Of a DNA stretch of 64,000 nucleotides, positions 11,049 through 30,387 are shown one piece after another (position 1 is the stretch's first letter; each line of letters opens with the position of its first letter). The position numbers and the translations under genes are program-made. The DNA comes from Brevibacterium senegalense (GTDB lineage: Bacteria; Actinomycetota; Actinomycetes; Actinomycetales; Brevibacteriaceae), in contig NZ_HE978605.1 of NCBI RefSeq assembly GCF_000285835.1, positions 65,466 to 129,465 on the forward strand. Reading direction: 5' to 3'. The notes under the pieces were generated by a model that ran no database searches, was not told where the DNA came from, and saw only the letters and a list, made by a program, of their open reading frames with translations.

Positions 11049-11719
11049 TGTGCGTCCTCCTCAGTGCTCGCCGCTGCGGCCGTGCCGGCCGTGCGCGCGA
11101 GGAAGGCGTCGAGTGCGGCCTGCGTGAACACCACGTCGTCGGACATCAGCACGTCGTACGTGTTGAGCTGATCGGCCGGCAGGACGTGGACGCGCGGCAG
11201 GTTGCGCACGCTCAGGTAGGTGAGGTCATCGCCGCGCTCGACGACGACCAGCAGGTTCTTGCGCTCCGAGATCTTCTGAAGCGCTGCGCGCGCGGCCTTG
11301 GTGGACGGCGCCTCGCCCGTCACCAGTGCGGTGACGACGTGGACGCGGCCCAGGCGTGCCCGGTCGGAGAGCGCACCGCGCAGTGCGGCCGCCTTCATCT
11401 TCTTGGGCGTGCGCTGCGAGTAGTCGCGCGGCACGGGGCCGTGGACGATGCCGCCGCCCGCGTACTGCGGTGCGCGGATCGAGCCCTGGCGTGCGTTGCC
11501 GGTGCCCTTCTGGCGGTACGGCTTGCGCCCACCGCCGGCGACCTCGGCCCGGGTCTTCGCCTTGTGGGTGCCCTGACGTGCGGCAGCCAGCTGGGCGATG
11601 ACGACCTGGTGGATCAGCGGGACGTTCGTGGGAACGGCGAACACGGAGCCGGGAAGCTCCGTCGTGCCGGCCTTCGCGCCGTCCGCGTCGATGACGTCGA
11701 TGGTCAACGTGTCAGTCAT
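11045..11719 (-). CDS. rplD: 50S ribosomal protein L4
   Basis: Early assembly protein whose loop ([15 protein letters not shown]) reaches the exit tunnel. 224 residues including an Ala-rich C-terminal tail. In E. coli L4 also represses the S10 operon; no such site can be shown here. It lies three bases after rplC and overlaps rplW. Confidence 0.96.
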   Translation of the reverse strand: MTDTLTIDVIDADGAKAGTTELPGSVFAVPTNVPLIHQVVIAQLAAARQGTHKAKTRAEVAGGGRKPYRQKGTGNARQGSIRAPQYAGGGIVHGPVPRDYSQRTPKKMKAAALRGALSDRARLGRVHVVTALVTGEAPSTKAARAALQKISERKNLLVVVERGDDLTYLSVRNLPRVHVLPADQLNTYDVLMSDDVVFTQAALDAFLARTAGTAAAASTEEDAQ

Positions 11720-11722
11720 CTC

Positions 11723-12397
11723 TTATGCCTCCTTCGCGGCGGAGCGGACCAGGACGACTCCACCCTTGGGGCCGGGGACGGCGCCCTTGATGAGCAGCAG
11801 ACCGGCCTCGGCGTCGACGGAGTGGATCGTGAGGTTCTGCGTGGTGTGCTTGACGGCACCCATGCGACCGGCCATCCGCATGCCCTTGAAGACGCGACCC
11901 GGGGTCGCGGCCCCGCCGATCGAGCCCGGCTTGCGGTGGTTGCGGTGCTGACCGTGGGACGCGCCGACGCCTGCGAAGTTGTGGCGCTTCATGACACCAG
12001 CGGTGCCCTTGCCCTTGGTGGTCGCGGTGACGTCGATCTTCGCGCCGGCCTCGAACACCTCAGCGGTGATCTCCTGGCCCAGCTCGTACTCGGCCGCGTC
12101 GGCGGTGCGGAGCTCGACCAGGTGGCGGCGCGGCGTGACGCCGGCCTTCTCGAAGTGACCCGCGTCCGGCTTGTTCACCTTGCGCGGATCGATCTCGCCG
12201 AAGCCGATCTGGACGGCTGTGTAACCGTCCACGTCCTCGCTGCGGACCTGGGTGACGACGTTGGGCGCAGCCTGCACGACAGTGACGGGGACGAAGTTGT
12301 TGTTCTCGTCCCACACCTGGGTCATGCCCAGCTTGGTGCCCATGATGCCCTTGACGGCGCGCGTCGTGGGGAGAGCCTTGGAGCGTGTGTTGGCCAT
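11723..12397 (-). CDS. rplC: 50S ribosomal protein L3
   Basis: Early-assembly protein near the peptidyl transferase centre. 224 residues; [18 protein letters not shown] at the N-terminus and the [20 protein letters not shown] segment are diagnostic. An 11-bp gap follows rpsJ. Confidence 0.96.
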   Translation of the reverse strand: MANTRSKALPTTRAVKGIMGTKLGMTQVWDENNNFVPVTVVQAAPNVVTQVRSEDVDGYTAVQIGFGEIDPRKVNKPDAGHFEKAGVTPRRHLVELRTADAAEYELGQEITAEVFEAGAKIDVTATTKGKGTAGVMKRHNFAGVGASHGQHRNHRKPGSIGGAATPGRVFKGMRMAGRMGAVKHTTQNLTIHSVDAEAGLLLIKGAVPGPKGGVVLVRSAAKEA

Positions 12398-12408
12398 GGT
12401 CCTCCCCC

Positions 12409-12717
12409 TCAGAGCTTGATCTCGATGTTGACGTCGTCGGCCAGGTCGAGACGCATGAGCGAGTCGACGGCCTTGGGCGTCGGGTCCACGATGTCGATGA
12501 GACGCTTGTGAGTGCGCATCTCGAAGTGCTCGCGGCTGTCCTTGTACTTGTGCGGCGAACGGATGACGCAGTAGACGTTCTTCTCCGTGGGCAGCGGCAC
12601 CGGGCCGACGACCGTGGCGCCTGCACGCGTGACCGTGTCGACGATCTTGCGCGCAGCGCTGTCGATGACAGCGTGGTCGTACGACTTGAGCCGGATGCGG
12701 ATCTTCTGTCCCGCCAT
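12409..12717 (-). CDS. rpsJ: 30S ribosomal protein S10
   Basis: S10 of the 30S head; the family also partners NusB in antitermination. 102 residues starting [15 protein letters not shown] and containing [17 protein letters not shown]. An upstream extension of the frame is rejected because the ATG at 12717 has a GGAAGAG-type Shine-Dalgarno and gives the exact family length. First gene of the S10 cluster. Confidence 0.96.
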   Translation of the reverse strand: MAGQKIRIRLKSYDHAVIDSAARKIVDTVTRAGATVVGPVPLPTEKNVYCVIRSPHKYKDSREHFEMRTHKRLIDIVDPTPKAVDSLMRLDLADDVNIEIKL

Positions 12718-13027
12718 GGCGAAAGTCTCTTCCTTCAGATTTCCCCGGCCATCAACACCCTCCTTGCGGACGAGCGTCTGCGCCGGCTTGACGTGACCGA
12801 CCCCCGAGGTCGGGCGTGTCGTCCTTGCCCTCCGGGCGAATTCCGACACTCGTGCAAAAGTCGTCCGACTCGAACCCGCGCTCAGGCAGATTCTCCGGTC
12901 GGAGCCGCCGGGACCGTTCGCGGTGCGCACACCGCCGTGCAGGGGTCAGTGGTCCCGGAACACAACCCGTCCATCTTGGCATGCCGGGCGTGTCGTGGCA
13001 AATCCCGGCAGCCAAAGCGGTAGGGAC
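12718..13027 (-). promoter_or_regulatory. S10 operon leader region with candidate promoter
   Basis: The stretch between the tuf terminator and rpsJ carries no gene. On the minus strand TTGCCA (12996-13001) and CAAGAT (12973-12978) are 17 bases apart and form the best promoter candidate. It would give a leader of about 250 bases before rpsJ. S10 leaders are often regulated by L4; no E. coli-like L4 structure could be recognised. Confidence 0.45.
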
Positions 13028-13065
13028 GACAGAGGGCCCCGGGGTGGTCCCCGAGGCCCTCTGTC
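13028..13065 (-). terminator. tuf terminator
   Basis: Hairpin with perfect 11-bp outer arms (13028-13038 and 13055-13065), one mismatch, then five more pairs around a TGGT loop. It starts 43 bases after the tuf stop on the minus strand and separates tuf from the S10 operon. Confidence 0.8.
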
Positions 13066-13107
13066 AGTGGAAGCGCTGGTCAGAGACCAGCGCGTCGGTC
13101 ATTCAGA

Positions 13108-14301
<1,194 letters not shown>

Positions 14302-14341
14302 TGGGTTCCTCCTGGTGTTTGGCTAAGGATATGCGGTTCAC

Positions 14342-14370
14342 ATCCTAGAGCCGATTGGGTGGTTTACTGA
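14342..14370 (-). promoter_or_regulatory. candidate tuf promoter
   Basis: On the minus strand TAGGAT (14342-14347) lies 17 bases downstream of TCAGTA (14365-14370), just after the fusA terminator and about 40 bases before the tuf GTG. The -35 match is weak. Placement directly after a terminator supports a separate tuf promoter. Confidence 0.45.
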
Positions 14371-14372
14371 CC

Positions 14373-14412
14373 GACATCGTTCCGCCCGCCGCCCGGCGGG
14401 CGGAACGATGTC
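14373..14412 (-). terminator. perfect hairpin between fusA and tuf
   Basis: Inverted repeat with 19-bp perfect arms (14373-14391 and 14394-14412) separated by two bases, starting 15 bases after the fusA stop. It is one of the strongest hairpins in the window and would uncouple tuf from the str transcript. Confidence 0.8.
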
Positions 14413-14427
14413 ACGGGTGGGAGAGGA

Positions 14428-16533
<2,106 letters not shown>

Positions 16534-16617
16534 GGTTTCTCTCTCTCGTGTCGATGACTCCCCCGGTCCGGGACGCCGCCGATCAGGCGGGCCCCGGGCC
16601 GGGGACCGTCGTCCCGA

Positions 16618-17091
16618 TTACCAGCGGTAGTGGGCGAACGCCTTGTTGGACTCCGCCATCTTGTGCGTGTCCTCGCGACGCTTCACAGCGGCGCCCAGAC
16701 CGTTCGCCGCATCCATGATCTCGTTCATGAGGCGATCGGTCATCGTCTTCTCACGACGCTGACGGGCGTAGCCCACGAGCCAGCGCAGCGCCAGGGTCGT
16801 CGAGCGTCCGGCGCGGACCTCGATCGGGACCTGGTAGGTCGCGCCGCCCACGCGGCGGGAGCGGACCTCCAGCGACGGACGGATGTTGTCGAGCGCCTTC
16901 TTCAGCGTCGTGACGGGATCCTGTCCGTTCAGCTTGTCACGGGTGCCCTCGAGTGCGCCGTAGACGATGCGCTCAGCCGTCGAGCGCTTGCCGTCCAGCA
17001 GCACCTTGTTGATGAGCTGGGTGACGATGGGCGAGTTGAAGACCGGGTCGATGACGACCGGTCGCTTGGGTGCGGGTCCCTTGCGCGGCAT
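16618..17091 (-). CDS. rpsG: 30S ribosomal protein S7
   Basis: Organises the 16S 3' domain and the E-site. 157 residues with [18 protein letters not shown] and the C-terminal [15 protein letters not shown]. The ATG overlaps the rpsL stop by one base. Confidence 0.96.
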   Translation of the reverse strand: MPRKGPAPKRPVVIDPVFNSPIVTQLINKVLLDGKRSTAERIVYGALEGTRDKLNGQDPVTTLKKALDNIRPSLEVRSRRVGGATYQVPIEVRAGRSTTLALRWLVGYARQRREKTMTDRLMNEIMDAANGLGAAVKRREDTHKMAESNKAFAHYRW

Positions 17092-17465
17092 TACTTCTTC
17101 TCCCTCTTCGCTCCGTAGCGGCTGCGAGCCTGCTGCCGGCCCTTGACTCCCTGCGTGTCGAGGGAACCGCGGACGATCTTGTACCGGACACCCGGGAGGT
17201 CCTTCACACGGCCGCCGCGCACGAGCACGATCGAGTGCTCCTGCAGGTTGTGTCCCTCACCGGGGATGTAGGCCGTGACCTCGATCTGGCTGGACAGCTT
17301 CACACGCGCGACCTTGCGGAGCGCGGAGTTGGGCTTCCTGGGAGTGGTCGTGTACACACGCGTGCACACGCCGCGCCGCTGCGGGCCGCCCTTGAGGGCA
17401 GGCGTCGCGTTCTTCGCGGCCTTGTCCTGTCGTCCCTTGCGGACGAGCTGTGAAATTGTGGGCAC
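17091..17465 (-). CDS. rpsL: 30S ribosomal protein S12
   Basis: Decoding-centre protein of 124 residues. The two lysines whose mutation gives streptomycin resistance are both present ([11 protein letters not shown] and [10 protein letters not shown]), so the allele looks wild type. The GTG start at 17463-17465 opens the str operon after a long untranslated leader. Confidence 0.97.
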   Translation of the reverse strand: MPTISQLVRKGRQDKAAKNATPALKGGPQRRGVCTRVYTTTPRKPNSALRKVARVKLSSQIEVTAYIPGEGHNLQEHSIVLVRGGRVKDLPGVRYKIVRGSLDTQGVKGRQQARSRYGAKREKK

Positions 17466-17755
17466 TGAGTTGCTCTCCGTTGCTTCTCGATATTCCTAAT
17501 CCCGAGCATCCTCCAGGAGGATCCGCTGCGCCGGGCATGTCCCGCCGGCCACCAGGTGAAGCTGACCGCCCGATGCCGGTTGCCACGCGGCCCGTCTGCA
17601 CCCGCGTTCGGGTGTGTCGGGGCTGGAAGCCGCTGCTGTGTTCCGTGATGCCCGGTCCCAGCGGAGGAGCCTGGCGGAGCACGCAGTGCGCGTGGGCGCG
17701 ACTGCCCTCAGGACAGCCACGTTCCAGGCTATCGTGCTGATTCCCCCACGGTCAA
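17466..17755 (-). promoter_or_regulatory. str operon promoter and long leader
   Basis: On the minus strand TTGACC (17750-17755) and TAGCCT (17726-17731) are 18 bases apart, giving a good candidate promoter. The predicted leader to rpsL is about 250 bases and contains no convincing ORF. No known riboswitch or S7-site structure was recognised in it. Confidence 0.5.
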
Positions 17756-17792
17756 AGTCGAGCCCCAACAGCAACGAGGATCACACCCGCGC

Positions 17793-18257
17793 TCACACCC
17801 CGCCCGCCCCCGCCCGGTCCGCGGCCCCGGAGTCCGCCGAGGCCGCGGGGTCGTCCGCGGTGGCGGCGCCGTCCGCACTCCCGGATCCCTCGGACCCCGC
17901 CCCGGGCTCCTCCGGCTGCGTCCCCTCCTGCTCCCTCTGGGTCCGGCCGCCGGCACCCGGCGCCGGTCCGGCCGGCGCGCTGCCCGGCATCCCAGGGCCC
18001 CCGTCCTGGGCGGCGGGTCCCGGGACGGACTGCGCCGTCCCGACTAGGAACCCGCCCAGTCCGCCCGCGGTACCGCCCAGCAGCAGTCCCACGGCCGCCG
18101 CGCCCGCCGCGATGAGTGCCGCGACCCCGCGGCGGACGCGCCGGTCCGGCCGTATCGTGGGGCCCGCTGCGGGCGACTCCGCCGGGCTGGTGCCGTCGTC
18201 CGCACTCGGAACCGCCTGCGATCCGCGGTTCGGGTCGTACTCGTGGTGCTGCGTCAT
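17793..18257 (-). CDS. hypothetical Pro/Ala/Gly-rich membrane-anchored protein
   Basis: Not recognised. The 154-residue product has a polar N-terminus of about 43 residues and one hydrophobic segment rich in Ala and Gly (about residues 46-78), preceded by RPDRRVRRG. A C-terminal tail of low complexity (Pro, Gly, Ala, Glu, Ser) follows. Positive charge before the helix predicts N-in, tail-out. The ATG at 18257 is chosen because an AGAGGA Shine-Dalgarno lies seven bases upstream; the frame is open a further 21 codons. It sits between the two-component genes and the str operon, and may be cotranscribed with the former. Confidence 0.65.
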   Translation of the reverse strand: MTQHHEYDPNRGSQAVPSADDGTSPAESPAAGPTIRPDRRVRRGVAALIAAGAAAVGLLLGGTAGGLGGFLVGTAQSVPGPAAQDGGPGMPGSAPAGPAPGAGGRTQREQEGTQPEEPGAGSEGSGSADGAATADDPAASADSGAADRAGAGGV

Positions 18258-18374
18258 CGGGTGTCCTCTCACTGCGGGCGGGGTCCTCTCCCCCGTCCCC
18301 GGAGACTCCAGGGTGCGCACCGCTGCTGGGCCGCGCGCAGGTCCACGCTGTGTCCCGGCTGTGGAACCCGCGGG

Positions 18375-19970
18375 TCAGTCCGCCGGCAGCACGACGCGGA
18401 AGCAGGTCCGGTCCCCCGGCACCAGGGTCACCGTCCCGCCCTGCGCCAGGACGGCGGACTCCACGATCGCCAGCCCCAGGCCGGAGGAGCCCGCACCGCT
18501 CCGACTGCGACCGGCCTCCGCGCGCACGAACCGGCCGAACACCTCGTCGCGGATCGCCTCCGGGATGCCCGGGCCGGAATCCGCGACGTTGATGACGACC
18601 CGCTGCGAGTCGTCCGGGTCGACGTGCCGGTGAGGCGCCTGCGCAGGGGCGAGGGCCGGCGGACGGGGCGCCAGCGCGGCCCGCACACTCACGCGCGTCC
18701 CCGCGGGCGTGTGCTTCCACGCGTTCGACAGGAGGTTGCGCACGACCCGCTCCAGCATGTCCGCGTCGGTCCGCGCCACGACGGGATGCGGGGGCACGTC
18801 CACCTCGAAGCGGTGCTCCGGCGCCGCGGCGTGCGCGTCCTGCACCGCCTCGAGCAGTGCCGGTGTCACGTCGATCGACTGCACGTCGAGGCGTCGTTCG
18901 TCCGCGTCCAGGCGCGCCAGCAGCAAGAGGTCGTCGACCAACGCGGACATGCGGTCGGCACCCCGCTCGATCCGTTCGCGCGCCTGCTCACGGGCGTGCG
19001 CATCGTCCGCGGGGATGCGCTCGAGCATCTGCGCGTACCCGCGGATCGTCGCCAGCGGGGTCCGCAGCTCGTGGCCGGCGTCGGCGACGAAGCGGCGCAG
19101 CCGTCCGTCCGCGGCATGGCGGGCTTCGAAGGCTGCCTCCAGATCATCGAGCATCGCGTTCATCGCGCGGGCCACCTCGCCCACCTCCGTCGGGGCACGC
19201 GTGAGCTCCCCCGGCAGCCGCTCGCGCAGCACCGGCTCTCCGTGGCTGAGCGGCAGCGCGGAGACGCGGCCAGCGGTCGCGGCGACCTCCTCGAGCGGTC
19301 GCAGCGCGCGAACGACCAGGAGGGCGGCGGCGGAGGCGATGATGAGGATGCCCAGGAGCACGGCGACCCCGGTCGTGACCGCGGCCCGGGCGACGAGCCC
19401 GTCGGCGTCCTCCTGCGGCAGCCCGTACACCAGCGTGGCTCCGTCCAGGGTGCGCGCGGCGACGCGGTAAACGGCCTCCTCCCCGTCCAGGGTCAGACCG
19501 ACGGTGGCGGCGTCGCCGTCTCCCGTCACGGAGGCGAGGGATGTCAGGTCCGCGGCCATGGCCTCGGCGGGTTCCCGACCACCGCTGTTGACGGCACCCG
19601 CGACGACACGGCCGTCGATGACGATCGCGGCGATCGACTCGCGACCGGCACCGGGACGGTCCAGGAACCGGCCCGGCCGGTTCTCCGCCGCGCCGGGTGC
19701 GGCACCCGGCGACGGCGAGTCCGTCGCCCCCGTCGCGTCGCCCCACGCGGCGACCGGGGTGGACAGCTCGTGCGCCAGATCCGCGTCCAGTTGGGCGAGG
19801 ACGGAGGTGCGCAGCCCCAGGACAGTCGCGACGCCGATGACGACGAGGACGACCGCCGCGATCGCGGTGACCGCCAGCGCCAGGGTGGTCCGCAGCGGCA
19901 GCCGCTGCCAGCGCGACAGGTGCGTCCGCGCGGAGCCGTCCGCCTGTCCGGACCGGTGCGCGGCGGTCAC
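18375..19970 (-). CDS. two-component sensor histidine kinase
   Basis: Membrane sensor kinase partnered with the regulator encoded just upstream. 531 residues: TM1 about 28-52, an extracytoplasmic sensor region of about 145 residues, TM2 about 198-220, and HAMP. The phosphoacceptor is H300 in AGHELRTPLATIRGYA, with N box NLLSNAWKHT and G boxes DSGPGIP and GSSGLGLAIV. The GTG start (19968-19970) overlaps the regulator stop as GTGA, so expression is coupled. The ligand is unknown. The divergent DUF1707 gene and the layout suggest cell-envelope sensing, which is inference. Confidence 0.9.
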   Translation of the reverse strand: MTAAHRSGQADGSARTHLSRWQRLPLRTTLALAVTAIAAVVLVVIGVATVLGLRTSVLAQLDADLAHELSTPVAAWGDATGATDSPSPGAAPGAAENRPGRFLDRPGAGRESIAAIVIDGRVVAGAVNSGGREPAEAMAADLTSLASVTGDGDAATVGLTLDGEEAVYRVAARTLDGATLVYGLPQEDADGLVARAAVTTGVAVLLGILIIASAAALLVVRALRPLEEVAATAGRVSALPLSHGEPVLRERLPGELTRAPTEVGEVARAMNAMLDDLEAAFEARHAADGRLRRFVADAGHELRTPLATIRGYAQMLERIPADDAHAREQARERIERGADRMSALVDDLLLLARLDADERRLDVQSIDVTPALLEAVQDAHAAAPEHRFEVDVPPHPVVARTDADMLERVVRNLLSNAWKHTPAGTRVSVRAALAPRPPALAPAQAPHRHVDPDDSQRVVINVADSGPGIPEAIRDEVFGRFVRAEAGRSRSGAGSSGLGLAIVESAVLAQGGTVTLVPGDRTCFRVVLPAD

Positions 19971-20686
19971 GGGACCAGCATGTAGCCGGCGCCGCGCTTC
20001 GTCTGCAGCAGGGCCGGCAGGTCTGGGAACGGGGTCTCGAGCTTGCGGCGAAGGTAGGAGACGTAGAGCTCGACGATGTTGCCGCTGCCGCCGAAGTCGT
20101 AGCCCCACACCCGGTCGAGGATCGTCGCCTTCGACAGCACGAGACGGGGATTGCGCGCGAAGAGGACGAGCACGTCGAACTCCTTGGCCGTCAGTTCGAC
20201 CGGCTGACCCGCGCGGGTCACCTCCCGGGACCCCAGGTCCACCGACAGGTCGCCCACGGTCAGGACCCTGTCCGCTCCCCCACCGGCGCCCAGCGTCCGC
20301 CGCAGCAGCGCCTCGACCCGGGCGACGACCTCGTCGAGGTTGAACGGCTTCGTCACGTAGTCGTCCCCGCCGGCCCGCAGACCCGTCACCCGGTCGTCGA
20401 TCGCATCCTTCGCGGTGAGGAACAGGACCGGCAGGTCCGCGTCCCGGCTGCGCAGGCGCGCCATGAGGTCGACCCCGTCGCCGTCCGGGAGCATGATGTC
20501 GAGCACCGCCGCGTCGAAGTCCGTCCGACGGGCCTCCGTGAGCGCCTGCTGGACCGACCCGGCGGTGTGCGGCTCCCACGACTGGTAGGAGAAGGCCATC
20601 GCGAGGAGCTGGGCGAGGTTCTCCTCGTCATCGACGACGAGGATGCGGGGCGGTGACCCGTCGGGGCGCGAGAGCGGCTGATCCAT
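19967..20686 (-). CDS. OmpR/PhoB-type response regulator
   Basis: DNA-binding response regulator of 239 residues. Receiver domain: acidic pair D19/D20, phosphorylation site D63 (VLDIMLPDGD), T91 and K113. C-terminal winged helix with the typical ELTAKEFDVLVLFARNP and VYVSYLRRK-like recognition part (ELYVSYLRRKL). The chosen ATG lies six bases after a GATAAT hexamer, implying a leaderless mRNA. Overlaps the kinase gene downstream by four bases. Confidence 0.93.
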   Translation of the reverse strand: MDQPLSRPDGSPPRILVVDDEENLAQLLAMAFSYQSWEPHTAGSVQQALTEARRTDFDAAVLDIMLPDGDGVDLMARLRSRDADLPVLFLTAKDAIDDRVTGLRAGGDDYVTKPFNLDEVVARVEALLRRTLGAGGGADRVLTVGDLSVDLGSREVTRAGQPVELTAKEFDVLVLFARNPRLVLSKATILDRVWGYDFGGSGNIVELYVSYLRRKLETPFPDLPALLQTKRGAGYMLVP

Positions 20687-20692
20687 GCCGCC

Positions 20693-20727
20693 ATTATCCC
20701 GCGTGCGGCCGCGCGCCTCGGTAGGCT
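20693..20727. promoter_or_regulatory. back-to-back leaderless promoters of the regulator and DUF1707 genes
   Basis: A -10-like GATAAT (20693-20698, minus strand) lies six bases before the regulator ATG. TAGGCT (20722-20727, plus strand) lies six bases before the divergent gene at 20734. The two -10 elements are only 23 bp apart, so their upstream promoter parts overlap and a regulator bound here could affect both. Confidence 0.5.
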
Positions 20728-20733
20728 GGCCCC

Positions 20734-21477
20734 ATGAGCGAAGCACGGTCCGAGGCCAGCGGTCCCGACGACGAGCGCGGGAAGGACGTCCCCGCGCCGC
20801 GTCGACTGCGCGCCGGCGACGCGGAGCGCGACTCCGTGCTCGAGGTGCTGTCCGAGGCCCATGCCGCCGGTCGCCTGGATCCCGACGAGGTCGACGAGCG
20901 GCAGAAGCAGGCGCTGCGCAGTCGGTTCGTCGACGAGCTGCCGGACCTCGTCGACGACCTGCCGGAGGGCGTCGCCCTGGCCGCACGACTGCAGTCACAG
21001 GCGGACCAGGCCGTGGGCCGGGGTCCCGGGAGTGCGGTCGTCCCACGTCCGCACGGCACGGTCCCCGCGGTGCGCGGCCCCGGCGAGGTCGTGCCGGCGA
21101 GGACCGGGGCGTGGGCGGACGACAACTCGATCGCGATCATGAGCGGTCGCGAGATCGGGGTCGCGCCCGGCACCACCGTCTTCCGCACGTACGCGCTCAT
21201 GGGCGGGGACGAGGTGTACCTGACCGACGTGATGGGTCCCGGCGTCGAGCTCACCCTCGAGTCCTACGCCATGTGGGCGGGCAACACCGTCTACGTGCCT
21301 GGGGGCGTCCGGATCGTCGACCGCACCGTCAACATCATGGCCGGGAACGACATCTCTCGGAAGGCCCAGGGCGACGGCTCGAACGGCACCGTCATCCTCA
21401 CCGGCTTCAGCCTCATGGCCGGGCACGACGTGAAGCTCGACAGGACCTGGCGGGATCAGCAGGGACTCACCCGCTGA
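20734..21477 (+). CDS. DUF1707 domain protein with LiaF-like C-terminal repeats
   Basis: 247 residues. The N-terminal part (LRAGDAERDSVLEVLSEAHA, GRLDPDEVDERQKQAL) is the DUF1707 helix pair found in actinomycete envelope proteins. The C-terminal part has three beta-helical repeats built around M-G/A-G (ALMGGDEVYL, AMWAGNTVYV, NIMAGNDIS, SLMAGHDVKL), as in LiaF/DUF2154 cell-wall-stress proteins. No transmembrane segment is seen, so it is probably cytosolic or peripheral. The divergent location from a two-component system suggests a shared stress response, which is inference. The start is ATG 20734, six bases after TAGGCT. Confidence 0.75.
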   Translation: MSEARSEASGPDDERGKDVPAPRRLRAGDAERDSVLEVLSEAHAAGRLDPDEVDERQKQALRSRFVDELPDLVDDLPEGVALAARLQSQADQAVGRGPGSAVVPRPHGTVPAVRGPGEVVPARTGAWADDNSIAIMSGREIGVAPGTTVFRTYALMGGDEVYLTDVMGPGVELTLESYAMWAGNTVYVPGGVRIVDRTVNIMAGNDISRKAQGDGSNGTVILTGFSLMAGHDVKLDRTWRDQQGLTR

Positions 21478-21554
21478 CGCACCCGCCGGGTGGACGCCCG
21501 AGCTCCGGGCGGAGCCTCCCGGAGATGGGCCTCCCGGGCCCGCGACGGTCGTCG

Positions 21555-21560
21555 TAGACT
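21555..21560 (+). promoter_or_regulatory. -10 element of leaderless pfk mRNA
   Basis: TAGACT ends six bases before the ATG at 21567 and no Shine-Dalgarno is present, so transcription probably starts at or next to the start codon. Confidence 0.5.
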
Positions 21561-21566
21561 GGCCGC

Positions 21567-22592
21567 ATGAGGATCGGGATCATGACATCGGGTGGGGACG
21601 GCCCCGGGCTCAATGCCGTCATTCGAGGAGCGGTCCGGCACGGGATCCGGACGCACGGAGTGGAGTTCGCAGGGATCCGGGACGGCTGGCGCGGCCTCCT
21701 GGAGGACGACATCACGCCACTCACCACGTTCGACGTCCGCGGTCTGTCCGGTCGCGGCGGAACGATCCTGGGCACCTCGCGCACACACCCCTACTCCGAC
21801 GGCGGACCGGACCGCATGCGCGAGGTCATCACGACCCGAGGGCTGGACGCCGTCATCGCCGTGGGCGGCGAAGGCACACTCGCCGGTGCCGCGCGGCTGG
21901 CGGACGACGAGGGACTCCCCGTCGTGGGTGTCCCCAAGACCATCGACAACGACTTGGACGGCACGGACTACACCTTCGGCTTCGACACCGCCGCCGCGAT
22001 CGCGACGGAGTCCATCGACCGGCTGCGCACCACCGCGGAGTCCCACCATCGCTGCATGGTCATCGAGGTCATGGGCCGGCACGTGGGGTGGATCGCGCTC
22101 CACGCCGGCATGGCGGCGGGAGCGCACGCCGTCCTCATCCCAGAGTTCCCCGTCTCCTACGAGCAGCTCTTCACATGGGTGCGCTCCGCCCGGGACCGCG
22201 GCCGAGCGCCCATCGTCGTCGTCGCGGAGGGCTTCGTGCCCACGGACCGTGACGAGGCGGTCTCCGCCAAGGGCGAGGCCCGTGACGGTCGACCCCGACT
22301 GGGCGGGATCGCGGACGAGTTGGCCCCACTCATCGAGGAGGCCACCGGGATCGAGACCCGCTCGACCGTCCTGGGCCACCTGCAGCGGGGCGGCTCCCCC
22401 ACCGCCTACGACCGGGTCCTGTCCACCCGGCTGGGCATGGCCGCGGCGGACCTGGCGGTCCGCGGCGCGTGGGGGCGGATGGCGTCCCTGGACGGCACGG
22501 ACATCGTCGACGTGCGCATGGCGGACGCCGTCGTGGGACTCAAACGCGTGCCCCTGGACCGGTGGCAGGAGATGCAGGTGCTGCTGGGATGA
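21567..22592 (+). CDS. pfkA: 6-phosphofructokinase, actinobacterial group III type
   Basis: Phosphorylates fructose 6-phosphate to the 1,6-bisphosphate in glycolysis. 341 residues with MRIGIMTSGGDGPGLNAVIRG, the phosphoryl-donor loop GGEGTLAGA, the catalytic PKTIDNDLDGTDYTFGF and the substrate segment VEVMGRHVGW-like (IEVMGRHVGW). Glycine follows the GGE, which in this family goes with ATP as donor. The lysine of PKTIDND is otherwise typical of pyrophosphate-using or group III enzymes, so ATP is preferred but not proven. It converges on rpoC. Confidence 0.9.
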   Translation: MRIGIMTSGGDGPGLNAVIRGAVRHGIRTHGVEFAGIRDGWRGLLEDDITPLTTFDVRGLSGRGGTILGTSRTHPYSDGGPDRMREVITTRGLDAVIAVGGEGTLAGAARLADDEGLPVVGVPKTIDNDLDGTDYTFGFDTAAAIATESIDRLRTTAESHHRCMVIEVMGRHVGWIALHAGMAAGAHAVLIPEFPVSYEQLFTWVRSARDRGRAPIVVVAEGFVPTDRDEAVSAKGEARDGRPRLGGIADELAPLIEEATGIETRSTVLGHLQRGGSPTAYDRVLSTRLGMAAADLAVRGAWGRMASLDGTDIVDVRMADAVVGLKRVPLDRWQEMQVLLG

Positions 22593-22594
22593 CC

Positions 22595-22636
22595 CAGTTC
22601 AGGTGACATGAACGCAGGTGAAGGTCACCTGAACTG
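22595..22636. repeat. 13-bp perfect inverted repeat after pfkA
   Basis: Arms CAGTTCAGGTGAC (22595-22607) and its exact complement (22624-22636) flank 16 bases that contain a further AGGTGA. It starts three bases after the pfkA stop. It lacks a terminator shape (long loop, no T-run), and a much better terminator follows. Confidence 0.6.
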
Positions 22637-22677
22637 CGACGATTGCACCCGCTCCCCTGCTCCCCCTCGTGAATGCC

Positions 22678-22715
22678 CGAAGGCCCGCACATGCTCTCGC
22701 ATGTGCGGGCCTTCG
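22678..22715. terminator. bidirectional terminator between pfkA and rpoC
   Basis: Perfect 17-bp arms (22678-22694 and 22699-22715) with a TCTC loop, placed 18 bases after the rpoC stop on the minus strand and downstream of convergent pfkA. Confidence 0.85.
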
Positions 22716-22732
22716 CCGTCCGGTGGAGCGAC

Positions 22733-26626
<3,894 letters not shown>

Positions 26627-26662
26627 GGTGATCGGAGATCACCGCATCATTCGTTCGGTGGG

Positions 26663-30145
<3,483 letters not shown>

Positions 30146-30269
30146 TGGGATCCTTCCGGGTGATACCTGATGTCTCCGGTTCGACCTGCCCGCCCGGTCC
30201 CGTCGTCGAGGTGCGCGACGTGCGCGCACAGGGTGTGACGAGGGGTTCGAGCTCCGTCCGGCCCACCGC

Positions 30270-30298
30270 TATATGAAGGCAACACGAAGGCAGAGCAA
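30270..30298 (-). promoter_or_regulatory. candidate rpoBC promoter
   Basis: TTGCTC (30293-30298) and CATATA (30270-30275) on the minus strand are 17 bases apart, giving a leader of about 120 bases before the TTG start. rpoBC thus need not depend on read-through from rplJL, which is blocked by a gene on the other strand and a terminator. Confidence 0.5.
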
Positions 30299-30387
30299 TG
30301 CAAAGGACCAGACTACTCGCGTGTCGGCTTGCCCGCAAGCCCGTCGTGGTAGTATCGCTCGCTCCCTGCGGATGAGAGCATGCGGGC

